From positions 1 to 64,000 of the forward strand of contig JAWGHR010000009.1 of assembly GCA_032560695.1 (NCBI GenBank): 64,000 nucleotides of DNA. Reading direction: 5' to 3'. The notes under the pieces are model-generated. The model saw only the letters and a list, made by a program, of their open reading frames with translations. It did not search any database and was not told the origin of the DNA. Position 1 is the stretch's first letter; every line of letters begins with the position of its first letter. The position numbers and the translations under genes are program-made. Positions 33,549-42,755 of the stretch are shown one piece after another. This stretch comes from Peptoniphilus_A harei_B (GTDB lineage: Bacteria; Bacillota; Clostridia; Tissierellales; Peptoniphilaceae).

Positions 33549-34637
33549 ATGAAACTTGGAATCGTGGGGCTACCTAATGTTGGTAAGTCTACTTTATTTA
33601 ATGCCCTAACAAGTGCTGGCGCAGAAGCTGCAAACTATCCCTTTGCAACAATTGAACCAAATGTTGGGGTTGTAAACGTGCCTGATGAAAGACTAGAAGT
33701 TCTTTCAAAGCTAAATAACTCACAAAGAATTGTCTACACTAATATAGAATTTTATGATATTGCTGGACTTGTTAAGGGTGCCAGCAAGGGCGAAGGACTT
33801 GGCAACCAATTTTTATCAAACATCCGTGAAGTTGATGCTATTGTCCACGTTGTAAGATGCTTTGATGACGAGAACATAATTCACGTTGATGGATCCGTTG
33901 ATCCTTTGCGTGATATTGAAAATATAAACCTAGAATTAATTTTCTCTGACCTTGAGCAAGTTGAAAATAGGTATGGAAAGGTTGTTAAGAAAGCAAGGGC
34001 TGAAAAATCTCTTGCCAAGGAAAGAGACCTTTTAGAAAAAATTAAGACTGCCCTTGAAGAGGGAAAGTCTGCAAGAGAAGTTGAACTTGATGACGAAGAA
34101 AAGAAAATTATCAAGAACTACTCACTACTTAGTGCAAAACCTGTTATCTATGTTTGCAACGTTGCAGAAGATGAACTCACTAAGGATGACAATAAGTATG
34201 TAAAGGCAGTAAGAGAATACGCAGAAAAAACTGGCGACGAAGTTGTAGTTATCTCTGCTGAAATTGAATCAGAAATAGCTGCCCTTGACGAAGATGAAAA
34301 GGAACTTTTTTTAGAAGAACTTGGTCTTGACTCATCAGGTCTTGATAAATTAATTAAGTCAAGCTACAAACTTCTTGGACTAATTTCCTTTATCACAACT
34401 GGAGAAATGGAAACTAGAGCTTGGACTGTTAAAAGAGGTTCCAAGGCACCAGTTGCTGCAGGAAAAATCCACACAGATATGGAAAGAGGATTTATTAAGG
34501 CAGACACAATTTCCTACCAAGATCTTGTTGACTCTGGCTCCATAGCCAATGCAAGGGACAAGGGACTAATTAGAAGTGAAGGAAAGGACTATGTCGTTGA
34601 AGATGGCGACGTAATTGTCTTTAAGTTTAACGTATAA
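33549..34637 (+). CDS. ychF: Obg-like ATPase YchF
   Basis: The 362-residue P-loop protein has G1 GLPNVGKST, NYPFATIEPNVG, G3 DIAGLVKGASKGEGLGNQFL and the C-terminal TGS domain. The G4 position reads CNVAED where GTPases have NKXD, as expected for YchF, which prefers ATP. YchF binds ribosomes and takes part in stress and redox responses. TGGAGG precedes the ATG. It leads a run with a HAD phosphatase, rbgA, rnhB and yraN. Confidence 0.95.
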   Translation: MKLGIVGLPNVGKSTLFNALTSAGAEAANYPFATIEPNVGVVNVPDERLEVLSKLNNSQRIVYTNIEFYDIAGLVKGASKGEGLGNQFLSNIREVDAIVHVVRCFDDENIIHVDGSVDPLRDIENINLELIFSDLEQVENRYGKVVKKARAEKSLAKERDLLEKIKTALEEGKSAREVELDDEEKKIIKNYSLLSAKPVIYVCNVAEDELTKDDNKYVKAVREYAEKTGDEVVVISAEIESEIAALDEDEKELFLEELGLDSSGLDKLIKSSYKLLGLISFITTGEMETRAWTVKRGSKAPVAAGKIHTDMERGFIKADTISYQDLVDSGSIANARDKGLIRSEGKDYVVEDGDVIVFKFNV

Positions 34638-34661
34638 TTAAGCTGAAGAAAAAGGTGATTT

Positions 34662-35498
34662 ATGATTAAAATGCTTTCAATGGACCTAGATGAAACTCTC
34701 TTAACAAGAGATAAGGTTATGACAGAATCCTTTAGGCCCTTTGTGGAAAAATTAAAAGCCCATAATATTATTCCTGTGGTTGCAACGGGAAGAGAATTCT
34801 ACACTGCTCACAGGTTTGTGGGAGAAGATCTTGAGATAGATTTAATTTGCAACAATGGAAATATTATAAAGAATAATAAAACTGGAAAACTTGAATTTGT
34901 AAATCCTATGTCAAAGGAAGATGTAGATTTAATTATGTCCTTTGACAATAATGACAAGATATACTCAACAATTCATGTTGAGAGGGAAGATGGAATTGAC
35001 CTCCTTTATAAGAAAAAGAATTTTGATTCTCTCGAAGGGGTCTATGTAGATGCCTTTAAGGGAAGAAATCTTGGACTGGATAATTTTGATAACTTTGAAG
35101 GTCATCCACTATCAATTGTCTTTGCAGGAAGTCACGACGATTTAGTTGAGCTTAGAAAGACAATAAAAGACGGAATGGGTGATGACAAGGAAAGGTTTAA
35201 CTTCCACCTTATGAAGATAAAGAGAGAACCTAAATGGATGCTGGAAATTCTTCAAAAGAATGGTGACAAGTTTTTCGGTATCAAGAAGTATGCAGAAAAT
35301 AGGAATATAAAATTAGAAGAAGTTGCAGCCATTGGTGACGACTCCAACGACAAAATGCTTGTAGAAAATGTTGGACTTGGCTTTGCTATGATAAATGCTG
35401 TTGAGATCCTAAAGGAAGTTGCTGATGTGGTTTCTGACTATGACAACAACCACGATGGTGCAATAAAAATTTTAGATAAGGTTTTGTTTGGTGATTAA
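34662..35498 (+). CDS. Cof-type HAD-superfamily hydrolase
   Basis: The 278-residue protein has HAD motif I as SMDLDETLL, motif II VVATGRE, a C2B-type cap in the middle, and motifs III/IV with K at residue 228 region and AAIGDDSNDKMLVENVGLGFAM. The Cof subfamily dephosphorylates sugar phosphates, flavin or pyridoxal phosphate; the substrate here is not predictable. AAGGTGA precedes the ATG, and rbgA begins immediately after its stop. Confidence 0.9.
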   Translation: MIKMLSMDLDETLLTRDKVMTESFRPFVEKLKAHNIIPVVATGREFYTAHRFVGEDLEIDLICNNGNIIKNNKTGKLEFVNPMSKEDVDLIMSFDNNDKIYSTIHVEREDGIDLLYKKKNFDSLEGVYVDAFKGRNLGLDNFDNFEGHPLSIVFAGSHDDLVELRKTIKDGMGDDKERFNFHLMKIKREPKWMLEILQKNGDKFFGIKKYAENRNIKLEEVAAIGDDSNDKMLVENVGLGFAMINAVEILKEVADVVSDYDNNHDGAIKILDKVLFGD

Positions 35499-36350
35499 AT
35501 GAATATAAACTGGTACCCTGGTCACATGAAGAAAACCATAGAGGATATTGAGAAGAAGTTAAAGCTCGTTGATTTTGTAATTGAAATTATAGATTCGAGA
35601 ATTCCCTTCTCAAGTAGGAATCCTCTCTTTGATGACCTCTTAAAAAACAAAAAGAGACTTCTTATTTTTAACAAGTCAGACCTATCTGATCCCAAGTTAA
35701 ACGACCTTTGGATGGATAGACTAACTGATGAGAACAACTTTGCCATCTCCTACAATGCAATGAAACCCAATGTTGGCCTCGTTGTAAACAAGTCGGAAGA
35801 ACTAATGGCAGAAGAAATAAAAAAATTTGAAGACAAGGGCCTTAACAAGGGACCTCTTCGTGCCATGATTGTTGGGATTCCCAATTCAGGCAAGTCAACT
35901 TTTATAAATTCAATAGCAGGCACAAGGTCAGCCAAGACTGGCAACAGGCCAGGAGTTACCAAGGTCAACCAATGGATAAAGATTCATCCCAAGCTCCACC
36001 TTCTTGACACGCCAGGAGTTCTTTGGCCAAAGTTCGAAGATAAGGTTGGACTTAACCTCGCCTTTACTGGCGCCATAAAAGATGAAATTATGGACAGGGA
36101 AACTCTTGCCTTGAGATTAATAGAAAAGTTAAAGGAAATTGCCCCTTATTCCTTGGAAGAAAGATATAAGCTTCAAGATATCCATGAAATGACTGGAATT
36201 GAAATAATGGATGAAATTGGAAGTAAGAGGGGAGCCCTAATGCGTGGTGGCTACATTGATTATGAAAAAGTCTCTGGCATTATCCTAGATGAATTTAGGA
36301 AGGGGATCCTTGGGAGGATTACATTGGAGGTTCCTGATGAATTTTTATAA
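35499..36350 (+). CDS. rbgA: Ribosome biogenesis GTPase RbgA (YlqF)
   Basis: The 283-residue circularly permuted GTPase starts NWYPGHMKKT, the RbgA hallmark. Permuted motifs follow: G4 FNKSDL, then G1 GIPNSGKST, G2 and G3 DTPGVLWP. The C-terminal ANTAR-like helical domain binds the immature 50S subunit. It takes part in late large-subunit assembly. The gene abuts the HAD gene and overlaps rnhB by 14 bases. Confidence 0.95.
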   Translation: MNINWYPGHMKKTIEDIEKKLKLVDFVIEIIDSRIPFSSRNPLFDDLLKNKKRLLIFNKSDLSDPKLNDLWMDRLTDENNFAISYNAMKPNVGLVVNKSEELMAEEIKKFEDKGLNKGPLRAMIVGIPNSGKSTFINSIAGTRSAKTGNRPGVTKVNQWIKIHPKLHLLDTPGVLWPKFEDKVGLNLAFTGAIKDEIMDRETLALRLIEKLKEIAPYSLEERYKLQDIHEMTGIEIMDEIGSKRGALMRGGYIDYEKVSGIILDEFRKGILGRITLEVPDEFL

Positions 36351-36954
36351 TTTTGAAAAGGAATATTATGAAAAGGGCTATAAAAATGTTTGTGGTATAG
36401 ATGAAGTTGGCAGGGGATGTCTCTTTGGCGACGTAGTTTCCTGCGCAGTAATTATGCCACCAGGAAAATATATCGAGGGAGTAAATGACTCCAAAAAATT
36501 AACTCCCAAGAAGAGAGAGGCTCTTTACTTAAAAATTTTAGAATCTGCCCTAGCAGTTGGTATTGGCAGGGCAAATGCTGACATAATTGACAAGGTAAAT
36601 ATTAGGATGGCAACCCACATCTCCATGATCAACGCTCTTGAAAATTTAAGAGACAGTGAAAATAATAAAATTGAAGCTGACTGTGTTCTCATTGATGCTG
36701 AAACTATTGAAACTGGAATTTTTCAAAAGGCAATAGTTAAGGGCGATGAGTCATGCTACTCCATTGCCTGTGCATCTATTGTCGCAAAAGTCTACAGGGA
36801 CAATCTCTGTAAGAAGTGGGCAGAAGAATATCCACAATATGGTATTGAAAAGCACAAGGGCTACGCAACAAAATATCACAGAGAAGCCCTAAAGGCTTAC
36901 GGCCCAAGTGACATGCACAGAAAAACTTTTTTAAAGAATATAAAATCATGGTAG
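36337..36954 (+). CDS. rnhB: Ribonuclease HII
   Basis: The 205-residue enzyme has the catalytic block GIDEVGRGCLFGDVVSCAV, NDSKKL, DAETIE and CYSIACASIVAKVYRD. It cleaves RNA in RNA-DNA hybrids and single ribonucleotides in DNA. An open frame starts at 36289, but ATG 36337 with TTGGAGG upstream is the start. It overlaps rbgA by 14 bases and yraN by 7 bases. Confidence 0.95.
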   Translation: MNFYNFEKEYYEKGYKNVCGIDEVGRGCLFGDVVSCAVIMPPGKYIEGVNDSKKLTPKKREALYLKILESALAVGIGRANADIIDKVNIRMATHISMINALENLRDSENNKIEADCVLIDAETIETGIFQKAIVKGDESCYSIACASIVAKVYRDNLCKKWAEEYPQYGIEKHKGYATKYHREALKAYGPSDMHRKTFLKNIKSW

Positions 36955-37307
36955 GACATAATTTATTTTTCGGAAATCGTGGGGAAGATATTGCCACAAA
37001 ATTTTTAGAGGACAAGGGATATATTATATTAGATAGAAATTATCGTGCCCTTGGAACAGAAATAGATATTATTGCACGCGACAAGGATGAACTTGTCTTT
37101 GTAGAAGTGAAGTCACGTAACTCTAGAAAGTATGGAGATGCTTACGAGGCTGTAACAGAATACAAGATGCAAAATATTATTCAAACAGCAACAGCTTATA
37201 TTATGGCAAAGGGGCTCTTTGACATTATGGTTCGCTTTGACATAATTGAAGTTTATTTTAATGATAAGGAAATTAATCACATAGAGTCAGCATTTATGCT
37301 TTCATAA
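36948..37307 (+). CDS. yraN: YraN/UPF0102 family endonuclease-like protein
   Basis: The 119-residue protein matches the UPF0102 pattern NRGEDIATKFLEDKGYIILDRNYR and GTEIDIIARDKDELVFVEVKSR, which is a PD-(D/E)XK nuclease fold (D...EVK). It is found beside rnhB in many genomes; the cellular role is not settled. It overlaps rnhB by 7 bases and ends the ychF run at a terminator. Confidence 0.9.
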   Translation: MVGHNLFFGNRGEDIATKFLEDKGYIILDRNYRALGTEIDIIARDKDELVFVEVKSRNSRKYGDAYEAVTEYKMQNIIQTATAYIMAKGLFDIMVRFDIIEVYFNDKEINHIESAFMLS

Positions 37308-37330
37308 AACTAGGTTAAGCCTAGTTTTTT
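37307..37330 (+). terminator. Terminator after yraN
   Basis: AAACTAGG, loop TTAAG, CCTAGTTT and a T run. The first arm overlaps the last base of the yraN stop. Confidence 0.92.
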
Positions 37331-37346
37331 TATTTGCAATAATTAC

Positions 37347-37374
37347 TTGCTAATTAAAGAACTTGTGTTATTAT
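37347..37374 (+). promoter_or_regulatory. Promoter of the suf operon
   Basis: TTGCTA (37347-37352), 16-base spacer, extended -10 TGTTATTAT (-10 hexamer 37369-37374). Confidence 0.6.
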
Positions 37375-37433
37375 AGTTAATAGAAAAAAACATAGTAATT
37401 TTGTATGAATTATTTTTAATAAATGGAGGAAGT

Positions 37434-38180
37434 ATGACAGAGTTATTGAGAATAGAAAATTTAAGCGCAGGCGTAGAGGAAAAGCAAATTTTAAAAAATA
37501 TAAATTTGAAAATTAATTACGGTGAAGTTCACGTAATCATGGGACCAAATGGTTCTGGTAAATCTACTCTTGCCAATGTAATCATGGACAATCCTGTTTA
37601 CAATGTTACAAGTGGAAAGATTTTCTTAGATGGTGAAGACATAACAGATCTTACTACAGACAAGAGAGCAAACAAGGGACTATTTATGTCCTTCCAAACT
37701 CCAGAAGAAGTTCCAGGAATTTCTGTAGAAAACTTTATTAGGACTGCAAAGTCTTTAAAGGAAGACAAGCCAATTTCAATTTTAAAATTTAAAAAAGAAA
37801 TTAAGAAGGAAATGGAAGAATTAAAAATGGATTCTTCTTATGCAGAAAGATATCTAAACGTAGGCTTCTCTGGTGGAGAGAAAAAGAAAAACGAAATTCT
37901 TCAAATGCTAATGTTAAATCCTAAGCTTGCAATTCTTGATGAAACAGACTCAGGACTTGATGTTGATGCAACAAGAATTGTATCTTCTGGTATTGAAAAG
38001 TTTTTAAACAAGGACAATGCAGTTTTAATTATCACTCACCACAAGGAGTTAATCGACAACATAAAACCTGACTTCGTTCACGTTGTATTAGATGGTGAAA
38101 TTGTAAAAGAAGGAGACGCTTCTCTAATCGATAAAATCGAAAAAGAAGGATTTAACTGGATAAGAGAAGAGGTGAAATAA
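37434..38180 (+). CDS. sufC: Fe-S assembly ATPase SufC
   Basis: The 248-residue soluble ABC ATPase has Walker A GPNGSGKST, the SufC-specific LFMSFQTPEEVPGISVENF, signature FSGGEKKKNEILQM, Walker B LAILDETDSGLDVDA and H-loop ITHHKEL. It drives the SufB-SufD scaffold. ATG 37434 with TGGAGG is used rather than the upstream in-frame 37401. First gene of a sufC-B-D-S-U order. Confidence 0.95.
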   Translation: MTELLRIENLSAGVEEKQILKNINLKINYGEVHVIMGPNGSGKSTLANVIMDNPVYNVTSGKIFLDGEDITDLTTDKRANKGLFMSFQTPEEVPGISVENFIRTAKSLKEDKPISILKFKKEIKKEMEELKMDSSYAERYLNVGFSGGEKKKNEILQMLMLNPKLAILDETDSGLDVDATRIVSSGIEKFLNKDNAVLIITHHKELIDNIKPDFVHVVLDGEIVKEGDASLIDKIEKEGFNWIREEVK

Positions 38181-38181
38181 T

Positions 38182-39597
38182 TTGACTAAGAAGGTAGAAA
38201 AAACTTATGTAGAAGACATGGACCGTGGGGTCTATGACATTAAAAATAAATTCACATTTAGGTCAAAGACTGAAAAGGGACTTACAGAAGAAATTGTAAG
38301 ACAAATTTCTGCTGAAAAGGACGAACCAGAATGGATGCTTGAAAGTAGACTTAAGGCTCTTAAGATCTTTAACGAAAAAGAAAATCCTAGCTGGGGACCA
38401 GACATTTCTGAAGTTGACATGGACGAGATCACAACTTATATAAGACCAGATGCAGATATGTCTGACGACTGGAAAAATGTTCCTGATGAAATTAGGGATA
38501 CCTTTGACAAGCTTGGAATCCCTGAAGCAGAAAAGGAAGCTATGCTTTCTGGTGTTGGAGCTCAATACGACTCTGAAGTTGTTTACCACTCTATCCAAAA
38601 GTATCTTTCAGACCAAGGTGTAATTTATACAGACTTTGAAACAGGACTTAAAGAGTATCCTGAAATCGTAAAAAAATATTTTAGCAAGTGTATCACACCT
38701 AACCTTCACAAGTATGCAGCCCTTCACTATGCTGTATGGTCTGGTGGATCTTTTGTTTATGTTCCAAAGGGAGTAAACGTAGATATACCTCTACAATCTT
38801 ACTTTAGACTTAATGCACCAGGTGCAGGACAATTTGAACACACACTAATTATTATAGAAGATGGTGCTTACTGCCACTTTATAGAAGGTTGCTCTGCTCC
38901 AAAGTACAATGTTATAAACCTACACGCAGGTGCAGTTGAACTTTTCGTTGGGGAAGGTGCAACACTTAGGTATTCAACAATAGAAAACTGGTCAAGAAAT
39001 ATGTACAACCTCAACACTAAGAGGGCAATCGTAGAAAAAGATGGAAAAATCGAATGGGTTTCAGGATCCTTTGGTTCAAAAGTTTCCATGCTTTACCCAG
39101 CATCAATCCTTGTGGGAGAAAATGCATCTAGTGAATTCACTGGTATATCCTTTGCAGGTGAAGGACAAAATCTTGATACAGGAGCACAAGTTGTTCACGC
39201 AGCACCACACACTACTTCAACTGTAAATACAAAATCTATTTCAAAATCTGGTGGAGTTGCAATTTACAGGGGACTAGTTGAAATAAAGGAGAATGCTGTT
39301 GGGGCAAAGAACTCAACATCTTGCGAGTCCTTGATGCTTGACAACAAATCAAGATCAGACACTATTCCTACAATAAAAATTGAAAACAATGATATTGATA
39401 TTGGACACGAAGCAAAAATCGGAAGGATTAGCGACTCAGTTATTTTCTACCTAATGTCTAGGGGTATCTCTGAACAAGAGGCCAAGGAAATGGTAGTAAG
39501 AGGTTTTGCTGAGCCTATAGCTAAAGAACTTCCTATGGAATATGCAGTTGAGATGAATAACTTAATTAATCTTGAACTTGTTGGATCAATTGGGTAG
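38182..39597 (+). CDS. sufB: Fe-S assembly scaffold SufB
   Basis: The 471-residue protein has the SufB pattern: MLESRLKALKIFNEKENPSW, SKCITPNLHKYAALHYAVWSGGSFVYVPKG, CHFIEGCSAP, and a parallel beta-helix core with NSTSCESL and DIGHEAKIGRISD near the end. It carries the nascent cluster with SufC and SufD. Translation starts at TTG 38182 with AGAGGTG nine bases upstream, one base after the sufC stop. Confidence 0.95.
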   Translation: MTKKVEKTYVEDMDRGVYDIKNKFTFRSKTEKGLTEEIVRQISAEKDEPEWMLESRLKALKIFNEKENPSWGPDISEVDMDEITTYIRPDADMSDDWKNVPDEIRDTFDKLGIPEAEKEAMLSGVGAQYDSEVVYHSIQKYLSDQGVIYTDFETGLKEYPEIVKKYFSKCITPNLHKYAALHYAVWSGGSFVYVPKGVNVDIPLQSYFRLNAPGAGQFEHTLIIIEDGAYCHFIEGCSAPKYNVINLHAGAVELFVGEGATLRYSTIENWSRNMYNLNTKRAIVEKDGKIEWVSGSFGSKVSMLYPASILVGENASSEFTGISFAGEGQNLDTGAQVVHAAPHTTSTVNTKSISKSGGVAIYRGLVEIKENAVGAKNSTSCESLMLDNKSRSDTIPTIKIENNDIDIGHEAKIGRISDSVIFYLMSRGISEQEAKEMVVRGFAEPIAKELPMEYAVEMNNLINLELVGSIG

Positions 39598-39604
39598 GTG
39601 AAAG

Positions 39605-40654
39605 ATGAATAAATTAATAGGAAATGAAATTGCCTTTAAGACTTTTAACTTCTTAAAGGTAAATGAAGCAGAAATAGAAATTCCCCAAATTAAAGGGATT
39701 TCATATAGAGAAGTAGGAGAAGATAATCCAGGAGAAATTTCTGAATTTGAAAATATTAAGTACGGCATATCAAACGACGTCTTAGACTTAAATAGGAAAT
39801 ACCTAGATTATTACAAGTCCTACACAAGTGAAGAAGGAAAGACAGAAGAATACTTCAAGTTGTTTGAACTTGATGATGAATATTTTGAACTCTTTGACCT
39901 TCATCACATAGTTGCAGAAAAAGATTCAAAATTAAAAGTTGTCCTTGACTACACTTCTTGTGGCAGCAGTGAAAAATTTAGGAACTCTGTTATTAAAGTC
40001 CTTGCAAAGGAAAACTCTGAAGTTGAAGTTTTTGTAATTTCAAGAGATGATGACAAGTCCCTAGTTCTTGAGTCTATTGGAGTTTATACAGAAGCTCATG
40101 CAAAAGTCAGCGTCCACCAATATGAATTGGGAGCAGCTAGACTTTACACAAATTACAAGTGTGAACTAATTGGAGAATATTCTGAAGGTCATGTTGATTC
40201 AATTTACTTTGGACAAAAAGAGGAGTATCTAAACATGAACTACGACATGATTCACAGGGGCAAGAAGACTGAGTCAGACATCCTGGTTAACGGAGCCCTA
40301 AAGGATAAATCATCAAAGAACTTTAAGTCAAATCTTCAATTTATAGAGGGTGCTAAGGGTGCTGTTGGGTCAGAAGAAGAATACTCAATCCTACTTGATG
40401 ACACAGTTCACTCTATATCAGTTCCCCTAATGCTTGCTCACGAAGATGATGTTGTTGGTAACCACGCTTCTAGTGCTGGTAAGCTTGATAGCGACCAGAT
40501 TTTTTATCTAATGTCTAGGGGTATAAGTTTTGATGAAGCAGAAGCCCTAATAGTTGAGTCCAAATTCTCAGGTGCAATTGATGCCCTAGGAGATGAAAAG
40601 TTAAAGGACGAAGTTTGGGAAGCAGTTAGAGAAATTATAAAGAGAGGAAATTAA
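39605..40654 (+). CDS. sufD: Fe-S assembly protein SufD
   Basis: The 349-residue protein is a shorter SufB paralogue with the same beta-helix core and the C-terminal HEDDVVGNHASSAGKLDSDQIFYLMSRGI, including the conserved HxxxxG...Ase region of SufB/SufD proteins. It forms the SufBC2D complex. AGGTGA precedes the ATG and sufS begins at the base after its stop. Confidence 0.92.
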   Translation: MNKLIGNEIAFKTFNFLKVNEAEIEIPQIKGISYREVGEDNPGEISEFENIKYGISNDVLDLNRKYLDYYKSYTSEEGKTEEYFKLFELDDEYFELFDLHHIVAEKDSKLKVVLDYTSCGSSEKFRNSVIKVLAKENSEVEVFVISRDDDKSLVLESIGVYTEAHAKVSVHQYELGAARLYTNYKCELIGEYSEGHVDSIYFGQKEEYLNMNYDMIHRGKKTESDILVNGALKDKSSKNFKSNLQFIEGAKGAVGSEEEYSILLDDTVHSISVPLMLAHEDDVVGNHASSAGKLDSDQIFYLMSRGISFDEAEALIVESKFSGAIDALGDEKLKDEVWEAVREIIKRGN

Positions 40655-41896
40655 ATGTTTACTAAAAATGAAATAGAAGAAATAAGAAAAGAGTTTCCCT
40701 TTTTAAATTTAAAACCCAATGGAAAACAAATAGTTTATCTTGACAACGGTGCAACAACACAAAAGCCAAGAGAAATTATTGACAATATAAAAAACTTTTA
40801 CGAAAGTGAAAATGGAAACCCTCATAGGGGAGCCCACTATCTTGCAATGAAGTCAACTGAAGTTTACGAGGGTGCAAGACAAAAAGTTGCAGACTTTATT
40901 GGAGCAAAAAAGGCTTCAGAAGTTGTATTTCTTAGAAATGCAACTGAAGCCTTAAACCTTCTTGCTTATTCCTATGGACTAAACAACTTAAAGGAAGGTG
41001 ACGAAATTGTAATTTCTATAATGGAACACCATTCAAACCTTGTGCCTTGGCAAGAAGTTTGCAAGAAAACTGGAGCAAAGTTAAAGTTTTTATATGTTGA
41101 CGATGATATGCAAATTCCTTTTTCTGAAATTGAAGAAAAAGTTACTAAGAACACAAAAATCCTTTCTGTTACAGGAGCCTCTAACGTTGTTGGAACAAAT
41201 CCTGACATAGAAAAAATTGTAAAGTATACAAGAGAAAATTCTGATGCAAAAATCATTCTTGATGGAGCACAATTAGTTCCTCACAGGAAGGTAAATGTAA
41301 GTGAACTTGACGTCGACTTCATGGCCTTCTCTGGTCACAAGATGTATTCTGCCTTGGGAATCGGTGTGCTTTACGGCAAAGAAGAACTCTTAAACAAGAT
41401 GGATGTCTTCCTATCTGGTGGAGACATGATTGAATATGTCTACGAAGACCACACAACTTTCTTAGATGCACCACAAAGGTTCGAAGCAGGAACTGCCAAT
41501 GTTGAAGGAGCAGTAAACCTTGCAGCAGCCATTGATTTTATAAATAAATATGGGATGGAAAGAATTGACGACTACGAAAGATTTTTAACTGACTACTGTT
41601 ATAGCAAGCTCAAAGAACTAGATTATCTTGAAGTTTACACAACAAGTGACAAGAACAGGGCCCCAGTTATTTCTTTTAACTTTAAAGAAGCTCATCCTCA
41701 CGATGTTGCATCAATCCTTGATACTTATGGAATCGCCATAAGATCAGGTCACCACTGTGCTCAACCACTTCACAGATATTTAGGTTCAAACTTCTCCTGT
41801 AGGGCAAGTTTTGCAATCTACAACACAGTGGAAGAAATTGATTATTTCGTTGAACATCTTGAAGATGTAAGGAGGATTTTAGGAATTGAATCTTGA
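40655..41896 (+). CDS. sufS: Cysteine desulfurase SufS
   Basis: The 413-residue PLP enzyme is a group II desulfurase: YLDNGATTQKP at the N-terminus, FMAFSGHKMYSALGIGVLYG with the PLP lysine, and RSGHHCAQPLHRYLG with the active-site cysteine. It delivers persulfide sulfur to SufU. It overlaps sufU by 11 bases. Confidence 0.95.
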   Translation: MFTKNEIEEIRKEFPFLNLKPNGKQIVYLDNGATTQKPREIIDNIKNFYESENGNPHRGAHYLAMKSTEVYEGARQKVADFIGAKKASEVVFLRNATEALNLLAYSYGLNNLKEGDEIVISIMEHHSNLVPWQEVCKKTGAKLKFLYVDDDMQIPFSEIEEKVTKNTKILSVTGASNVVGTNPDIEKIVKYTRENSDAKIILDGAQLVPHRKVNVSELDVDFMAFSGHKMYSALGIGVLYGKEELLNKMDVFLSGGDMIEYVYEDHTTFLDAPQRFEAGTANVEGAVNLAAAIDFINKYGMERIDDYERFLTDYCYSKLKELDYLEVYTTSDKNRAPVISFNFKEAHPHDVASILDTYGIAIRSGHHCAQPLHRYLGSNFSCRASFAIYNTVEEIDYFVEHLEDVRRILGIES

Positions 41897-42341
41897 TAAT
41901 ATTTACACAGAATTAATTTTGGAACACTCTAGGAACAAACACAACAGAAGAGAACTAGAAGACTACACAAAAAAAGAACTTGGTCACAATCCAAGCTGTG
42001 GAGATGAAATCACTCTTGAAGTTAAAATCCAAGATGACATTATAGAAGATATATCTTACACAGGTCATGGATGTGCCATCTCTCAAGCTTCAACTTCAAT
42101 TATGTGCGACAATGTAAAGGGCATAAAGGTTGAAGAAGCTATTGAAAGAGCAGACAAATTTATTGGAATGGTAAAGGGAGAGATTGACGACTCAGATGAG
42201 CTGGAAGATCTTGACGATGCCATTGCCTTTGAATCTATTTCAACTTTGCCTGCAAGAGTAAAGTGTGCAGTCCTATCTTGGTACACATTAAAAAACATGC
42301 TAGAAAACAATGAAGATAAGGGATCTTTTAATCCATTATAA
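41886..42341 (+). CDS. sufU: Sulfur transfer protein SufU
   Basis: The 151-residue zinc-dependent IscU-like protein has the three cysteines HNPSCGDE, GHGCAISQAS and RVKCAVLSW and the 18-21 residue insertion of SufU. It accepts sulfur from SufS. The start is TTG 41886; the ribosome site AAGGAGG lies inside sufS, about 13 bases upstream, a slightly long spacing. Confidence 0.92.
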   Translation: MNLDNIYTELILEHSRNKHNRRELEDYTKKELGHNPSCGDEITLEVKIQDDIIEDISYTGHGCAISQASTSIMCDNVKGIKVEEAIERADKFIGMVKGEIDDSDELEDLDDAIAFESISTLPARVKCAVLSWYTLKNMLENNEDKGSFNPL

Positions 42342-42352
42342 GAGGTGATTAG

Positions 42353-42748
42353 ATGAAATTATCTACAAAGGGTCGTTACGGCCTAATGGCCATGTACAAC
42401 TTAAAGGAAAATATGGGCAAGGGTCCCATAGCTTTAAAGGATATAGCAAAAGATGAAAATCTTTCAGAATCTTATTTGGAACAACTCTTCACCCTTCTTA
42501 GGAAGGCAGACCTTGTCAAATCAATTAGGGGTGCAGGGGGAGGCTATGTCTTAGCAAGAGACCCACAAAATATAGCAATTGGAGAAATTATAAATGCCCT
42601 TGAGGGAGATATTTCTCTTTCATGTTGCGACCTTGGAAAAAATGTTGCTTGTGGCAAGCAAGCTGATTGTGCAACAAGAGACATCTTATCTAAACTTCAA
42701 GGTCAAATAGAAGGTGTCATGGAATCCATGACCCTAGCAGATATGTGA
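42353..42748 (+). CDS. Rrf2-family Fe-S-sensing transcription regulator
   Basis: The 131-residue protein has a winged helix with MKLSTKGRYGLMAMYNL at the start, LSESYLEQLFTLLRKADLVKSIRGAGGGYVLA, and a cysteine cluster SLSCCDLGKNVACGKQADC (C-x7-C-x5-C). IscR-type Rrf2 regulators bind a [2Fe-2S] cluster through three such cysteines. Its place between sufU and a second desulfurase makes it the likely sensor of Fe-S status for this locus. Confidence 0.9.
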   Translation: MKLSTKGRYGLMAMYNLKENMGKGPIALKDIAKDENLSESYLEQLFTLLRKADLVKSIRGAGGGYVLARDPQNIAIGEIINALEGDISLSCCDLGKNVACGKQADCATRDILSKLQGQIEGVMESMTLADM

Positions 42749-42755
42749 GGCCCTT